Positions 8,019 to 17,369 of a DNA stretch of 64,000 nt are shown here, piece after piece. This stretch comes from Chitinophagales bacterium (GTDB lineage: Bacteria > Bacteroidota > Bacteroidia > Chitinophagales > Chitinophagaceae): assembly GCA_017303415.1 (NCBI GenBank), contig JAFLBJ010000001.1, positions 806,001-870,000 of the forward strand, in the 5' to 3' direction. The position numbers and the translations under genes are program-made. The notes beneath the pieces were generated by a model. The model did not search any database. It was not told the origin of the DNA and saw nothing but the letters and a program-made list of their open reading frames with translations. Numbering within the stretch: the first letter of the stretch is position 1; every line of letters starts with the position of its first letter.

Positions 8019-8099
8019 AAAAGCCCCCACATGGCTTAAACTTTAGATATTTGCTGTAAATCAGTTATTTTAGCAAAAATTAAAGGTTCTGTTGCAGGC

Positions 8100-8876
8100 A
8101 TGGATTTCGAAGTAAAACAAGTAGATAAATTCCGGTACATCGAAGAGGGGGAAGGAGAGACCTTGCTCTTACTTCACGGGCTTTTTGGCGCGTTGAGTAA
8201 TTTCAAGGACCTGATCGATTATTTCCGCCATCAATACAAGGTGGTGGTTCCTATGCTTCCTTTATTCGACCTGGATATCCTGCATACTTCGGTGGGTGGG
8301 CTGGCTAAGTTCGTCAATAAGTTCCTGGAAAGAATGGATTATCAGCATGTACACCTGCTGGGGAATTCCCTGGGAGGGCATGTGGCGCTGGTGCATATCC
8401 TTAAGCACCCGGAAAGGATCAAGTCGCTGATCCTCACCGGTAGTTCGGGCCTTTTTGAGAATGGAATGGGGGATTCTTATCCCAAGCGGGGAGATTATGA
8501 GTATATCAAGAAAAAGACAGAGTTGACCTTTTATGACCCAAACACAGCCACCAAGGAGTTGGTGGATGAAGTGTACGGGATCACGAATAACCGGATCAAA
8601 GTGATCAAGATCATTGCGTTGGCTAAAAGTGCCATTCGCAATAACCTGGGCGAAGAACTAAACCAGATCAAACAGCCAACCTTGCTTATCTGGGGTAACA
8701 ATGATACCATTACTCCTCCCTTTGTCGCCCGTGAGTTCAACAAATTGATTCCAAACAGTGAGTTGCATTTCATTGACAAGTGTGGTCATGCCCCCATGAT
8801 GGAGGTGCCACAGGAGTTCAATGCCATTTTGCATAAATTTTTGAAAAAACTCAATCAGCCTGCAACAGTTGCCTGA
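8100..8876 (+). CDS. alpha/beta hydrolase
   Basis: 258 residues, cytoplasmic. Oxyanion region LLLLHGLFGAL; nucleophile elbow GNSLGG (Ser at about 97); acid residue in WGNNDTITPP; catalytic His in KCGHAPMMEVP. The length and lack of a signal peptide resemble the small esterase / C-C hydrolase branch of the fold. The substrate cannot be told from sequence. It is followed 33 bp later by a CBS-domain gene on the same strand. Confidence 0.85.
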   Translation: MDFEVKQVDKFRYIEEGEGETLLLLHGLFGALSNFKDLIDYFRHQYKVVVPMLPLFDLDILHTSVGGLAKFVNKFLERMDYQHVHLLGNSLGGHVALVHILKHPERIKSLILTGSSGLFENGMGDSYPKRGDYEYIKKKTELTFYDPNTATKELVDEVYGITNNRIKVIKIIALAKSAIRNNLGEELNQIKQPTLLIWGNNDTITPPFVAREFNKLIPNSELHFIDKCGHAPMMEVPQEFNAILHKFLKKLNQPATVA

Positions 8877-8909
8877 GACATGCTGTCTGATTAGTAAAAG
8901 CCGCTATCC

Positions 8910-9572
8910 ATGTTAACACGGGACCTGATATCGTCTATACTTCCCGTTCTTCATTTGCAGGACAAAGTGTTTAACGCCCTGCAACTGATGAGCGACAGCC
9001 ACGTCGCCCATCTTCCCATAGAAAAGGATGGACAGTATATAGGTCTGGTCAGTGAAGAAGACCTGCTTCAGGCCCCCGATGATACCCTGGAACTTCAGGA
9101 ATTGAAAGAAGTGTATGCCCAGGTGAAGGTTTCCCCCGATGATCATTTTCTAAAAGCTTTGCATATAGCCGCCGAAGGAAAGTTAACGGTGGTGCCTGTG
9201 GTATATTCCACCGGGGAATTTGCCGGATCGGTGAGTTACCGCGAACTTATCCGCCAGGCTTCTGAGTTCATGAATGTAAAAGACCCCGGAGCACTGATCG
9301 TATTGGAAATGGAGCCCCGCGCCTATTCCTTTAGTGAGATCAGCCGGCTGGTGGAATCCAATGATGCCCAGATCACACAGCTTAATACCTATACCGATAC
9401 TGTCACCGGATTGATGCAAGTGACCTTAAAGATCAATAAAATGGAGGTCTCCGATGTGGTGGCCACCCTCCAACGCTATGATTATACCGTCCGGTATTCC
9501 TTTGGGGAGGAGTATTATGAGAATGAATTGCGCAGCAATTATGACAACCTCATGCATTACCTGAAACTTTAA
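8910..9572 (+). CDS. CBS domain protein
   Basis: 220 residues. There is a CBS pair at the N-terminus (motifs VAHLPIEKDGQYIGLVSEEDLL and LTVVPVVYSTGEFAGSVSYREL) and an ACT-like C-terminal half (ALIVLEMEPRAYSFSEISRLVES). CBS pairs bind adenine nucleotides and act as energy sensors. Its position shortly upstream of nadK and the uppS-bamA cluster is a common Bacteroidota arrangement. The regulated partner is unknown. Confidence 0.8.
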   Translation: MLTRDLISSILPVLHLQDKVFNALQLMSDSHVAHLPIEKDGQYIGLVSEEDLLQAPDDTLELQELKEVYAQVKVSPDDHFLKALHIAAEGKLTVVPVVYSTGEFAGSVSYRELIRQASEFMNVKDPGALIVLEMEPRAYSFSEISRLVESNDAQITQLNTYTDTVTGLMQVTLKINKMEVSDVVATLQRYDYTVRYSFGEEYYENELRSNYDNLMHYLKL

Positions 9573-9648
9573 CAGGTTGGGGGGTTAAACTTTAATTTCC
9601 CCTAAAAATTAATACCCTTAATTTCGGAGTTCATGTAAGATTATAAGC

Positions 9649-11130
9649 ATGCAGTGCCCGGGAAAATATGTGATGGGATTCTTGTTGATGCTTTGCCCCT
9701 TTTGCGTGCTTCGTTCACAGATCGGCGGTAGCGGAACAGGAACCGGAATGGAGGACTCTCTATTGTCCCTACGCTTAGCTCCCGATTCTGCCTTATCCAA
9801 CCCCATCCCCACCTCTCGCCCTTTTATCGTTCGGCAAATACTGATCACCGGAAATAACAAGACAAAGGAGAATATCATTCTTCGTGAACTGCCCTTCAAA
9901 GAGGAGGATGAATTTCAATTACAAGAACTGGTGGCCAGGTTTGAAGATGCCCGCCGGCAACTGATGAATACCACACTGTTTCACGAAGCCATTGTCTCCC
10001 TCAAGAGATTTGAGGGATACTTTGTCGATATATCAGTGGAAGTGAAAGAACGCTGGTATCTATTCCCATTACCTTATTTCAAGCCCGTTGACCGGAACAT
10101 CAATCAGTGGCTGATCGAGCAGAAAGGACAGCTCAGCCGGGTGGATTATGGCCTGAAAGTGATCTACAACAATGCAACTGGTAGGAATGATAAAATGAAT
10201 ATCTGGCTGGTAAATGGCTATACCAAACGCGTTTCGCTGGGATATGACCGTTTGTATTTTGACCGCCGTATGAAATGGGGGATGCGGATCGGGATCAATA
10301 TGGGAAGTAACCGGGAGGTGAACTATTTGACCTCGGAGGACAAGCAATTGTTCTTTAAAGATGAAACCCAGTTTGTGCGCTCCTTCATGAATTTCAATAC
10401 GGAGTTGACCTATCGGCGGGCCATCAAAACCCGTCACCGCTTTGGCATTGCCTGGAACAGTGAACGGGTGCTGGATACCGTGGCCCGGCTGAACCCCAAT
10501 TACCTACCCAATGGCAATACCAGATTGCGCTTTGTTGACCTTTACTATGCGATGAGTTATTTTGATGTGGATTTCATCCCTTATCCGCTCAAGGGGTATC
10601 ACGCTGATGTTTTCTTACTCAAAAGGGGATTGAACGGAGCGATCAATCTGTGGGAGGCCACTGGTAAGGTTGGAGGCAACTGGCCCATAGCGCGAAAAAC
10701 CTGGCTGGGGCTCCGTGCCGCAGGTACGGTAAAACTTCCCTTTGATCAACCTTATTTGAACAGGCGCCTGCTTGGCTACGGTGATTTTTTCATGCAGGGC
10801 TATGAATATTTTGTGATCGATGGGGTAGCAGGCGGTTACCTCAAAGGAACCATTACCAAACAATTGCTCGGGTTTCAAATCAATGTACCCCCGGTAAAGA
10901 ACCTGGCCATTCATCCGATACCGGTAAAAGTGTATGCCAAGATCTATTCCAATATGGGATATGTATATAATAATGACCCCCGGAATAGTGTGTTCAATAA
11001 CAAAATGCTTTATTCCGGAGGGGTAGGTATTGATATCGTGACCTTCTATGATTTTGTGATGCGGTTTGAGTGGAGTTTCAATCAGATAGGGCAAAACGCT
11101 CTATATTTACATCGTAAGTCTTATTATTAA
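9649..11130 (+). CDS. outer-membrane POTRA/beta-barrel protein (BamA/TamA-like)
   Basis: 493 residues. Signal peptide at 1-23, then a single POTRA-like domain at about 60-145 (IVRQILITGNNKTKENIILRE ... LMNTTLFHEAIVSL ... VDISVEVKERWYLFP). The rest is a beta-barrel surface-antigen domain of alternating strands, with YGDFFMQGYEYFVIDG in the position of the conserved barrel loop. It is shorter than BamA and has one POTRA domain. It lies 37 bp upstream of nadK. A role in outer-membrane protein or lipid insertion is inferred from the fold only. Confidence 0.75.
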   Translation: MQCPGKYVMGFLLMLCPFCVLRSQIGGSGTGTGMEDSLLSLRLAPDSALSNPIPTSRPFIVRQILITGNNKTKENIILRELPFKEEDEFQLQELVARFEDARRQLMNTTLFHEAIVSLKRFEGYFVDISVEVKERWYLFPLPYFKPVDRNINQWLIEQKGQLSRVDYGLKVIYNNATGRNDKMNIWLVNGYTKRVSLGYDRLYFDRRMKWGMRIGINMGSNREVNYLTSEDKQLFFKDETQFVRSFMNFNTELTYRRAIKTRHRFGIAWNSERVLDTVARLNPNYLPNGNTRLRFVDLYYAMSYFDVDFIPYPLKGYHADVFLLKRGLNGAINLWEATGKVGGNWPIARKTWLGLRAAGTVKLPFDQPYLNRRLLGYGDFFMQGYEYFVIDGVAGGYLKGTITKQLLGFQINVPPVKNLAIHPIPVKVYAKIYSNMGYVYNNDPRNSVFNNKMLYSGGVGIDIVTFYDFVMRFEWSFNQIGQNALYLHRKSYY

Positions 11131-11167
11131 TCCTCTGTCTTTCTGTTATTTCGATCCAAATAAATAT

Positions 11168-12046
11168 ATGAAAGTAGCCATCTACAGCCGGATCATGGAG
11201 GAGGAGCAGCGCAAAAACGTGCAAGGCTTCTTTGATGAGATCCAGCGTCACCAGATAACTCCGCTGGTGTTTCTTCCTTTTTATGAACAGATCCGCGACA
11301 GGATCCATTTACCTGATAATACAAGCACCTTTTATCTGCCTACCGATTTGCATGAAGAAATTGACTTTGTGGTGAGTCTGGGAGGAGATGGAACCTTGCT
11401 GGATACCCTCACACTTGTGCAGGACCGTCAGATACCGGTAGTGGGGATCAACTTTGGACGATTGGGTTTTCTGGCTTCTATTGGTAAAGAGGAAATGGAG
11501 ACGGCAGTCAAGTCTTTGATCAAAGGAACCTATGTGGTGGACCATCGTACATTGATCCATTTGGATTCGGATATGCCTCTTTTTGGACATTCGCCTTTTG
11601 CACTGAATGAATTTGCGATCCACAAACGCGATACGGCTCCAATGATCAAGGTGCACACCTATCTCAACGGGGAATTTTTGAATACATATTGGTGTGACGG
11701 ATTGATCGTGGCAACGCCCACTGGTTCCACCGGGTATTCGTTGAGTTGTAATGGTCCCATTGTTTTCCCCGATTCGGGTAGTTTTTTGATTACGCCTGTG
11801 GCCCCGCATAACCTCAATGTACGCTCACTGGTAGTGCCGGATAGTCATATTATTTCTTTTGAAATAGAAAGCCGTTCCGACCAGGTCATTTGTGCCATGG
11901 ACTCCCGCCGGGAGATCGTTAACAAGAACGTGCAATTGGCGGTAAGGAAGGAGTCATTTGAGCTTAAGTTGGTGAGACTGAATGAGAACAACTTCCTTCA
12001 GACCCTTCACAATAAGCTGACCTGGGGCCTGGATAAACGGAATTAA
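11168..12046 (+). CDS. nadK: NAD kinase
   Basis: 292 residues. ATP- or polyphosphate-dependent phosphorylation of NAD to NADP. The GGDGT motif is in VVSLGGDGTLLDTL, followed by GINFGRLGFLA, NEFAIHKRD, and the diagnostic DGLIVATPTGSTGYSLS near residue 180. The length is standard for the family. It sits between the POTRA/barrel gene and the DUF6089-like gene in the conserved uppS-bamA neighbourhood. Confidence 0.95.
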   Translation: MKVAIYSRIMEEEQRKNVQGFFDEIQRHQITPLVFLPFYEQIRDRIHLPDNTSTFYLPTDLHEEIDFVVSLGGDGTLLDTLTLVQDRQIPVVGINFGRLGFLASIGKEEMETAVKSLIKGTYVVDHRTLIHLDSDMPLFGHSPFALNEFAIHKRDTAPMIKVHTYLNGEFLNTYWCDGLIVATPTGSTGYSLSCNGPIVFPDSGSFLITPVAPHNLNVRSLVVPDSHIISFEIESRSDQVICAMDSRREIVNKNVQLAVRKESFELKLVRLNENNFLQTLHNKLTWGLDKRN

Positions 12047-12151
12047 GCCCTTCAGGTCTGTATTGATTGTTAAACTTTCCCTTCAGATAGAATCGGCACA
12101 ATCCTGCCCTCTTTTTTTCGTTTTCCACGGGCTAAGTCTTATTTTGCAGCT

Positions 12152-12994
12152 ATGATTTTACGGACATTGGTTTGGACTGTATTGCTCTCTTCTCCTTTTG
12201 TATCCACCGCTCAGACCCAGGGAATTACCCAGGAAGGTGAGTTTGGTATTGGTCTGGGGGCGGCTCATTATTTTGGCGACCTGAATACACGTGCTCAATT
12301 GAACCGGCCAAAAATGGCGGCTACTTTGTTTTTCCGAAAGAGTTTTGGGAATTATATATCGGCGCGTGTGGGTGCAAGCTTTGCGCAATTGGGTTATTCA
12401 GACGTGTACAATACCCATAATGACGCGATGGTAAGGCGAAATCTGAGTTTCAATAGCAATGTGTGGGAATTGGCATTGCAAGGCGACTTTAATTTTTTCC
12501 GTTTTATACCGGGCGAGCCTGGATATAGTTTTACACCCTATGTAACCCTTGGGGCGGGGATCTTTAGCTATGATCCATATGCTTTTTTGGATGGGGAGAA
12601 GTATTTTCTTCGTCCTTTGAATACTGAAGGGCAGGGTACCAGTCTTTATCCCGATCGCAAGCCTTATTCTACCATGGCCATCAGTGTGCCTTTTGGGGTG
12701 GGTGTAAAGTATGCGCTGAATGACCGGATCAATATTGGTTTTGAAATACTCCATCGGTTTACCAATACGGATTATCTGGATGATGTCAGCAAGACCTACC
12801 CGGGTGCAGCTGCGTTTGCCGGAGGCACTTCTTCTCCCGGCTTTTTATTATCAGATCGTTCTTATGAGTTGGGGACCCCTATTGGAATTGAGGGACGCCA
12901 GCGTGGAAACAGCGAGCAGAAAGACCAGTTTGTAACGGCGATGTTTCATGTTACATTCAATTTGCAGTCTTATCGTTGTCCGACAGCGAATTAA
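12152..12994 (+). CDS. DUF6089-like outer-membrane beta-barrel protein
   Basis: 280 residues. Signal peptide to about residue 21 (VSTAQ), then an eight-stranded-type barrel pattern: GEFGIGLGAAHYFGDLN, YISARVGASFAQLGYSD, FTPYVTLGAGIFSYDPYA, VPFGVGVKYALNDRINIGFE. It matches the family usually encoded between nadK and uppS in Bacteroidota. The function is unknown; an outer-membrane location is inferred from the strand pattern. Its start is preceded by TTATTTTG five nt upstream of the ATG. Confidence 0.8.
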   Translation: MILRTLVWTVLLSSPFVSTAQTQGITQEGEFGIGLGAAHYFGDLNTRAQLNRPKMAATLFFRKSFGNYISARVGASFAQLGYSDVYNTHNDAMVRRNLSFNSNVWELALQGDFNFFRFIPGEPGYSFTPYVTLGAGIFSYDPYAFLDGEKYFLRPLNTEGQGTSLYPDRKPYSTMAISVPFGVGVKYALNDRINIGFEILHRFTNTDYLDDVSKTYPGAAAFAGGTSSPGFLLSDRSYELGTPIGIEGRQRGNSEQKDQFVTAMFHVTFNLQSYRCPTAN

Positions 12995-12999
12995 TCTGG

Positions 13000-13560
13000 C
13001 TATTTCAATAATATCCCCAGCATCATTAGGAGGGTGCTGGCCCAAAGAGTGACCATCCACTTTATCAGATCCTGTTTGAATTCAATGAATCGCTGATCTA
13101 TTTTATCTAACCTGGCTTCTATTTTATCAAACCGGCTATCCATTTTATCAAGCCTGCCATCCATTTTATCTAACCTTCCTTCTATTTTATCAAACCGGGC
13201 ATCCATTTTATCTAACCTGGCATCCACCTTAGTGAAACGGGCATTCACCTCTTCAAACTGCTCTTTTATTCGGGCAAATTGCTTAACCACTTCCTGTATA
13301 AATAACCGTAGTTCGGTCCGTAAAGCAGCTACGTCATTTTTCAGATCTGCCATATCAATTTTAAGAACCACCACATCCGCTTTCACTACTTGCAACTCTT
13401 CCTTCAAGAGGAAAAGATCATTTTTTGTGGCCAATAAATTTAGTTTACAAGAAAGTGTTTCTTCCATATGCTTTTCAAGGTCTGTGACGAATCCCTTGGC
13501 TTCAGCTTCGCCAAGGATTTTTAAAAACCTTTCATATTGACGGATCGAGATTGCTGACAT
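13000..13560 (-). CDS. coiled-coil protein with C-terminal membrane anchor, unknown function
   Basis: 186 residues from the ATG at 13560. A TAATTTTG box at 13572-13579 overlaps the longer reading frame and excludes the upstream start. After an N-terminal helical part there is a long coiled coil, including about six nearly identical 7-residue units of the type RLDKMDA/RFDKIEG (about residues 108-155; 21-bp repeats in the DNA). The protein ends in one hydrophobic helix (WMVTLWASTLLMMLGILL). The layout resembles DUF1640/CCDC90-type tail-anchored proteins. It is antisense to its neighbours and splits the nadK-uppS-bamA cluster. Confidence 0.75.
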   Translation of the reverse strand: MSAISIRQYERFLKILGEAEAKGFVTDLEKHMEETLSCKLNLLATKNDLFLLKEELQVVKADVVVLKIDMADLKNDVAALRTELRLFIQEVVKQFARIKEQFEEVNARFTKVDARLDKMDARFDKIEGRLDKMDGRLDKMDSRFDKIEARLDKIDQRFIEFKQDLIKWMVTLWASTLLMMLGILLK

Positions 13561-13571
13561 CTTCTTTTTGA

Positions 13572-13579
13572 CAAAATTA
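13572..13579 (-). promoter_or_regulatory. -7 promoter box for coiled-coil gene (TAATTTTG)
   Basis: Minus-strand exact match to TAnnTTTG, 11 nt before the ATG at 13560. It is divergent from the uppS promoter. Confidence 0.5.
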
Positions 13580-13661
13580 GATTGAGGAACCTCATCAAAC
13601 AATCCGGTTTATGCGAATAGAAACCGGTTTTTATACGTACGCCATATCTTCTAAATTCCTT

Positions 13662-13669
13662 TACTTTTG
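13662..13669 (+). promoter_or_regulatory. -7 promoter box for uppS (TACTTTTG)
   Basis: TACTTTTG lies 19 nt before the uppS ATG and inside any longer reading-frame start, supporting the start at 13689. Confidence 0.55.
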
Positions 13670-13688
13670 CAAAAGCCACCTGAGCAAT

Positions 13689-14444
13689 ATGTCTGACCTA
13701 CTTTCTCAAATAGACAAAACACGCCTTCCCCGCCATATCGCCATCATCATGGATGGAAATGGTCGATGGGCCAAAGAGCAGGGACAAGACCGCCTGTTTG
13801 GGCATTTTCATGGAGTGGAAAGTGTAAGGAATATCGTGGAGGGATGTGCGGAACTGGGCGTAGGATACCTCACCCTTTATGCTTTCTCTACCGAAAACTG
13901 GGACAGACCTGAATATGAAGTTGTGGGATTGATGGAACTATTGGTGACCACCATCCGAAAGGAAGTGGACAGTCTGCATAAAAACAATATCAAACTGCAT
14001 GTCATCGGAGATATGTCCATGCTCCCCGAATACGCCCGTCAGGAACTGAATGAGGCCCTTCAGATCACCAAGGACAATACCGGACTCAATTTGGTCATGG
14101 CCCTGAGCTACAGCGGACGTTGGGAACTACTCAATGCCGTGAAAAGCATCGCCTGGCAGGTGAAAAAAGATAACCTCAAAATTGAGGAGATCGACCAGGA
14201 CACCCTCAAGAAACACCTGACAACCAGCGCTTTCCCTGACCCCGAACTGATGATTCGCACCAGCGGAGAGTACCGGATCAGCAATTTCCTGCTCTATCAA
14301 CTGGCCTATGCCGAACTCTACTTTACCCAGGTGCGCTGGCCCGATTTCAGAAAAGAAAACCTTTACGAAGCTATCGTAGACTACCAGGGCCGGGAAAGAC
14401 GGTTTGGAAAAACCGGTGACCAGGTAAAACCAATTCCAGCCTAA
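13689..14444 (+). CDS. uppS: isoprenyl transferase (undecaprenyl diphosphate synthase)
   Basis: 251 residues from MSDLLSQIDKTRLPRH. It condenses isopentenyl diphosphate units into the C55 lipid carrier for peptidoglycan and surface polysaccharides. Catalytic Asp in IIMDGNGRWAKEQG, the LYAFSTENW motif, and the C-terminal RTSGEYRISNFLLYQLAYAE with Arg/Ser substrate contacts are all present. It is the first gene of the uppS-bamA-ompH-ompH group on this strand. Confidence 0.95.
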   Translation: MSDLLSQIDKTRLPRHIAIIMDGNGRWAKEQGQDRLFGHFHGVESVRNIVEGCAELGVGYLTLYAFSTENWDRPEYEVVGLMELLVTTIRKEVDSLHKNNIKLHVIGDMSMLPEYARQELNEALQITKDNTGLNLVMALSYSGRWELLNAVKSIAWQVKKDNLKIEEIDQDTLKKHLTTSAFPDPELMIRTSGEYRISNFLLYQLAYAELYFTQVRWPDFRKENLYEAIVDYQGRERRFGKTGDQVKPIPA

Positions 14445-14602
14445 GGCTGCCCAAACCCCCAAAAATGCGTTAAAATCACGGGGTTGTCCACCGGTTTTTA
14501 ACATAGACTTCAAAAATTTACTGTTATTTTGCCCCCTCACAACAGAAACGTGCTTCCCGGGCTTATCGGAGAAGATTTGACTGACTTTTTGAACAATCAA
14601 AC

Positions 14603-17338
14603 ATGCAACGACAACTTTTACGGTTTTGTGTCTTACTGGTCGCTTTGTGCTGTATAGGTTCTGAGATCAACGCCCAGCAAACCGATACCATTCCAAACGC
14701 TTCTGTTGACCCTGACCTGATCGCCTGGAAGGATGCCACCCGGGTTCGCGAATACACCATATCCGCTATCCATACCACTGGTGTTCAATTTCTTGATACA
14801 GCAATCGTTGTCTCTATTTCCGGATTACAGGTGGGCCAAAAATTCATGCACCCCGGTACGGATATCTTTGCCAAGGCCGTACAAAACCTTTGGCGCCAAC
14901 GGCTATTTGCCAACGTGGAAGTGTTCGTTACCCGGATCGTTGATGAAAACGTAGAGATCGAGATCAAAATACAGGAGCGCGCCAAACTGGGTAATTTCAA
15001 ATTCATCGGGGTTAAGAAATCAGAACAGGAAGAACTCCAGGGTAAACTTGGATTGGTAAAAGGTACCGTTGTAACCGAAAACACGATCCGGAATTCAGAG
15101 GAGGTCATTCATAAATTTTATGCTGATAAAGGCTTTAAGAATGTAATCGTTAAGATCACTGAATCACCAAGCACTTCTCTTGCCAACTCTGTGGACCTGG
15201 TATTTGATGTGGAAAGGGGGAAAAAGGTGAAAGTGGATGAAGTGATTTTCTATGGCAACAATACGGTGAGTGACCTTAAATTGAAAAAACAACTGAAAGG
15301 CACCAAGGAAAGAACCAAGATCACTCTAAAGCCTTCGGAGAATAAAGGTCCATACGGAGAAAACAAGAAAACAACCTTTAAAGAATACATCAAGGACTAT
15401 GGTTTTCTTTCCCTGGGTAAAACCAAAAACTTCCTTGACCCTTATTTCCGTTTCAAATTATTCAGCTCTGCCAAATTTGACCAGAAAAAATACGACGAAG
15501 ACAAGGAGAAGATCCTGTCCTTCTATAATTCCATCGGTTATCGCGATGCGGTGATCGTGAATGATACAGCCACTACCTCGACCGATGGCAATAACCTCAA
15601 TATCCATATCAAAGTGGATGAGGGGCATAAATATTATTTTGGCAACATCACCTGGAAAGGAAACTCCAAGTACACAGACTCCCTGTTGAATGTGATCCTG
15701 GGAATCAAGAAAGGGGATGTCTACAACATTGAAACACTGAACCGCCGCCTGGGTAAGGAATTGACCGCCGAAGGGGGTGATATCAGTGGCCTGTACATGG
15801 ATGACGGCTACCTTTTCTTCCGCATCGAACCAATAGAGACTGCCGTTTACAACGACACCATTGACCATGAAGTGCGGATCGTGGAAGGACCACAGGCCCG
15901 CATTAAAGCGGTAAAGATCTTTGGGAACGAAAGAACCAAGGAGCACGTTATCCGTCGCGAACTGCGAACCATGCCTGGAGAATTGTTTAGCCGCGCCGAC
16001 CTGATCCGTTCACAGCGTGAATTGGTCAACCTGAACTATTTTGACCAGGAAAAACTGGGAATTAACCCCATTCCCAATCCCGATGATGGTACGGTGGATA
16101 TTCATTACACCGTAGAAGAAAAATCATCCGACCAATTGGAACTCTCTGCCGGTTGGGGTGGTGGTATCGGATTGACCGGTACACTGGGTGTGACCTTCAA
16201 CAACTTTTCGATCAAGAACATTTTCAATAAAAAAGCCTGGGATCCCCTGCCTACAGGTGATGGCCAGAAGTTGAGCCTGCGTATCCAGTCAAACGGACGT
16301 GCCTTCCGCTCCAATAACTTCTCCTTTACCGAACCCTGGCTGGGTGGAAAGAAAAGAAATTCGCTGACCCTGAGTTATTACAGCTCGTTGTTCTCGAATT
16401 CATACGACTACCTGACAGGCAGGTATAGCCGCGAAAAATCTGATTCTAGTTTCCTTAAATCACGCGGTTTCTCTATTGCGCTGGGTAAGCAGTTGAAATG
16501 GCCCGATGACTATTTCAGCCTCGTGTACTCCCTGAACTTCACGCAATACAAATTGAAGAATTATGCCATCTTCCAGGGATTGGACAATGGTACATCCACG
16601 AATATCAACCTGAAGATCGCCTTGCAGCGCTCCAGCGTACTCAATCCGATCTTCCCTGTTAGTGGTTCGAGCTTTATGCTGAGTGGACAGTTCACGCCTC
16701 CGTATTCCCTGCTTAATCCCGATAATGCCGAAGAGAATCAGTATAAGCGTCCGGAATACCACAAATGGCGCTTCAATGCCGAATGGTATGTTCCTTTGGG
16801 TAAGCCAATGGGAGCGGAAAAGAACCGTCAGTTTGTATTGAAGATGGCGGCCAAATATGGTTTCATGGGCCGGTACAACCGCAACCTGGATTTCTCTCCC
16901 TTCGAGCGTTTCCAGGTGGGTGATGCCGGTTTGACCAACAACTTTGGGTTGCTTGGATATGATATCATCGCTCATCGGGGGTACCCGGTTTATCAGGTAT
17001 CAGACCCCAGCGTGAACAATCCTGACCAGTCCAATGCCAGTCAGTTCTTTACCATCTTTAATAAATACCAGTTGGAGTTGCGCTATCCATTTGCCACCAA
17101 CCCCAGCAGCACCATCTTTGGTCTGGTCTTCTTTGAGGCGGCCAATGGCTGGTATGATTTCAAAGATTATAACCCCTTCCGTTTGCGTCGCAGCGCGGGT
17201 GTGGGTATGCGGTTCTACCTCCCGATGTTTGGCCTTCTGGGCTTTGACTACGGTATAGGTTTCGACCGTATACAACCCGGTGCCGGCTTGAAAGACGCTA
17301 CCAAGTTTACCTTTATGCTTGGTTTCGAACCGGAATAA
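14603..17338 (+). CDS. bamA: outer membrane protein assembly factor BamA
   Basis: 911 residues. Signal peptide MQRQLLRFCVLLVALCCIGS...NAQ, then a series of POTRA domains over about residues 50-490 (visible repeats GNFKFIGVKKSEQEELQGKL, KVDEVIFYGNNTVSDLKLKKQL, YFGNITWKGNSKYTDSLLN, RIKAVKIFGNERTKEHVIRREL). The C-terminal half is a 16-strand-type Omp85 barrel (ELSAGWGGGIGLTGTLGVTF). It inserts beta-barrel proteins into the outer membrane. The third POTRA region carries a lysine-rich insertion. It is followed 31 bp later by two Skp/OmpH-type chaperone genes. Confidence 0.95.
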   Translation: MQRQLLRFCVLLVALCCIGSEINAQQTDTIPNASVDPDLIAWKDATRVREYTISAIHTTGVQFLDTAIVVSISGLQVGQKFMHPGTDIFAKAVQNLWRQRLFANVEVFVTRIVDENVEIEIKIQERAKLGNFKFIGVKKSEQEELQGKLGLVKGTVVTENTIRNSEEVIHKFYADKGFKNVIVKITESPSTSLANSVDLVFDVERGKKVKVDEVIFYGNNTVSDLKLKKQLKGTKERTKITLKPSENKGPYGENKKTTFKEYIKDYGFLSLGKTKNFLDPYFRFKLFSSAKFDQKKYDEDKEKILSFYNSIGYRDAVIVNDTATTSTDGNNLNIHIKVDEGHKYYFGNITWKGNSKYTDSLLNVILGIKKGDVYNIETLNRRLGKELTAEGGDISGLYMDDGYLFFRIEPIETAVYNDTIDHEVRIVEGPQARIKAVKIFGNERTKEHVIRRELRTMPGELFSRADLIRSQRELVNLNYFDQEKLGINPIPNPDDGTVDIHYTVEEKSSDQLELSAGWGGGIGLTGTLGVTFNNFSIKNIFNKKAWDPLPTGDGQKLSLRIQSNGRAFRSNNFSFTEPWLGGKKRNSLTLSYYSSLFSNSYDYLTGRYSREKSDSSFLKSRGFSIALGKQLKWPDDYFSLVYSLNFTQYKLKNYAIFQGLDNGTSTNINLKIALQRSSVLNPIFPVSGSSFMLSGQFTPPYSLLNPDNAEENQYKRPEYHKWRFNAEWYVPLGKPMGAEKNRQFVLKMAAKYGFMGRYNRNLDFSPFERFQVGDAGLTNNFGLLGYDIIAHRGYPVYQVSDPSVNNPDQSNASQFFTIFNKYQLELRYPFATNPSSTIFGLVFFEAANGWYDFKDYNPFRLRRSAGVGMRFYLPMFGLLGFDYGIGFDRIQPGAGLKDATKFTFMLGFEPE

Positions 17339-17369
17339 ACCTTATTATTCATTGCCAAAAAATAGTGTT

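Noticed and set aside
9649-11130. A second bamA gene
   Set aside because: It has a single POTRA domain and only 493 residues; the true bamA is at 14603-17338.
13611-13688. Longer start for uppS
   Set aside because: The TACTTTTG promoter box lies inside it, and UppS homology begins at MSDLL (13689).
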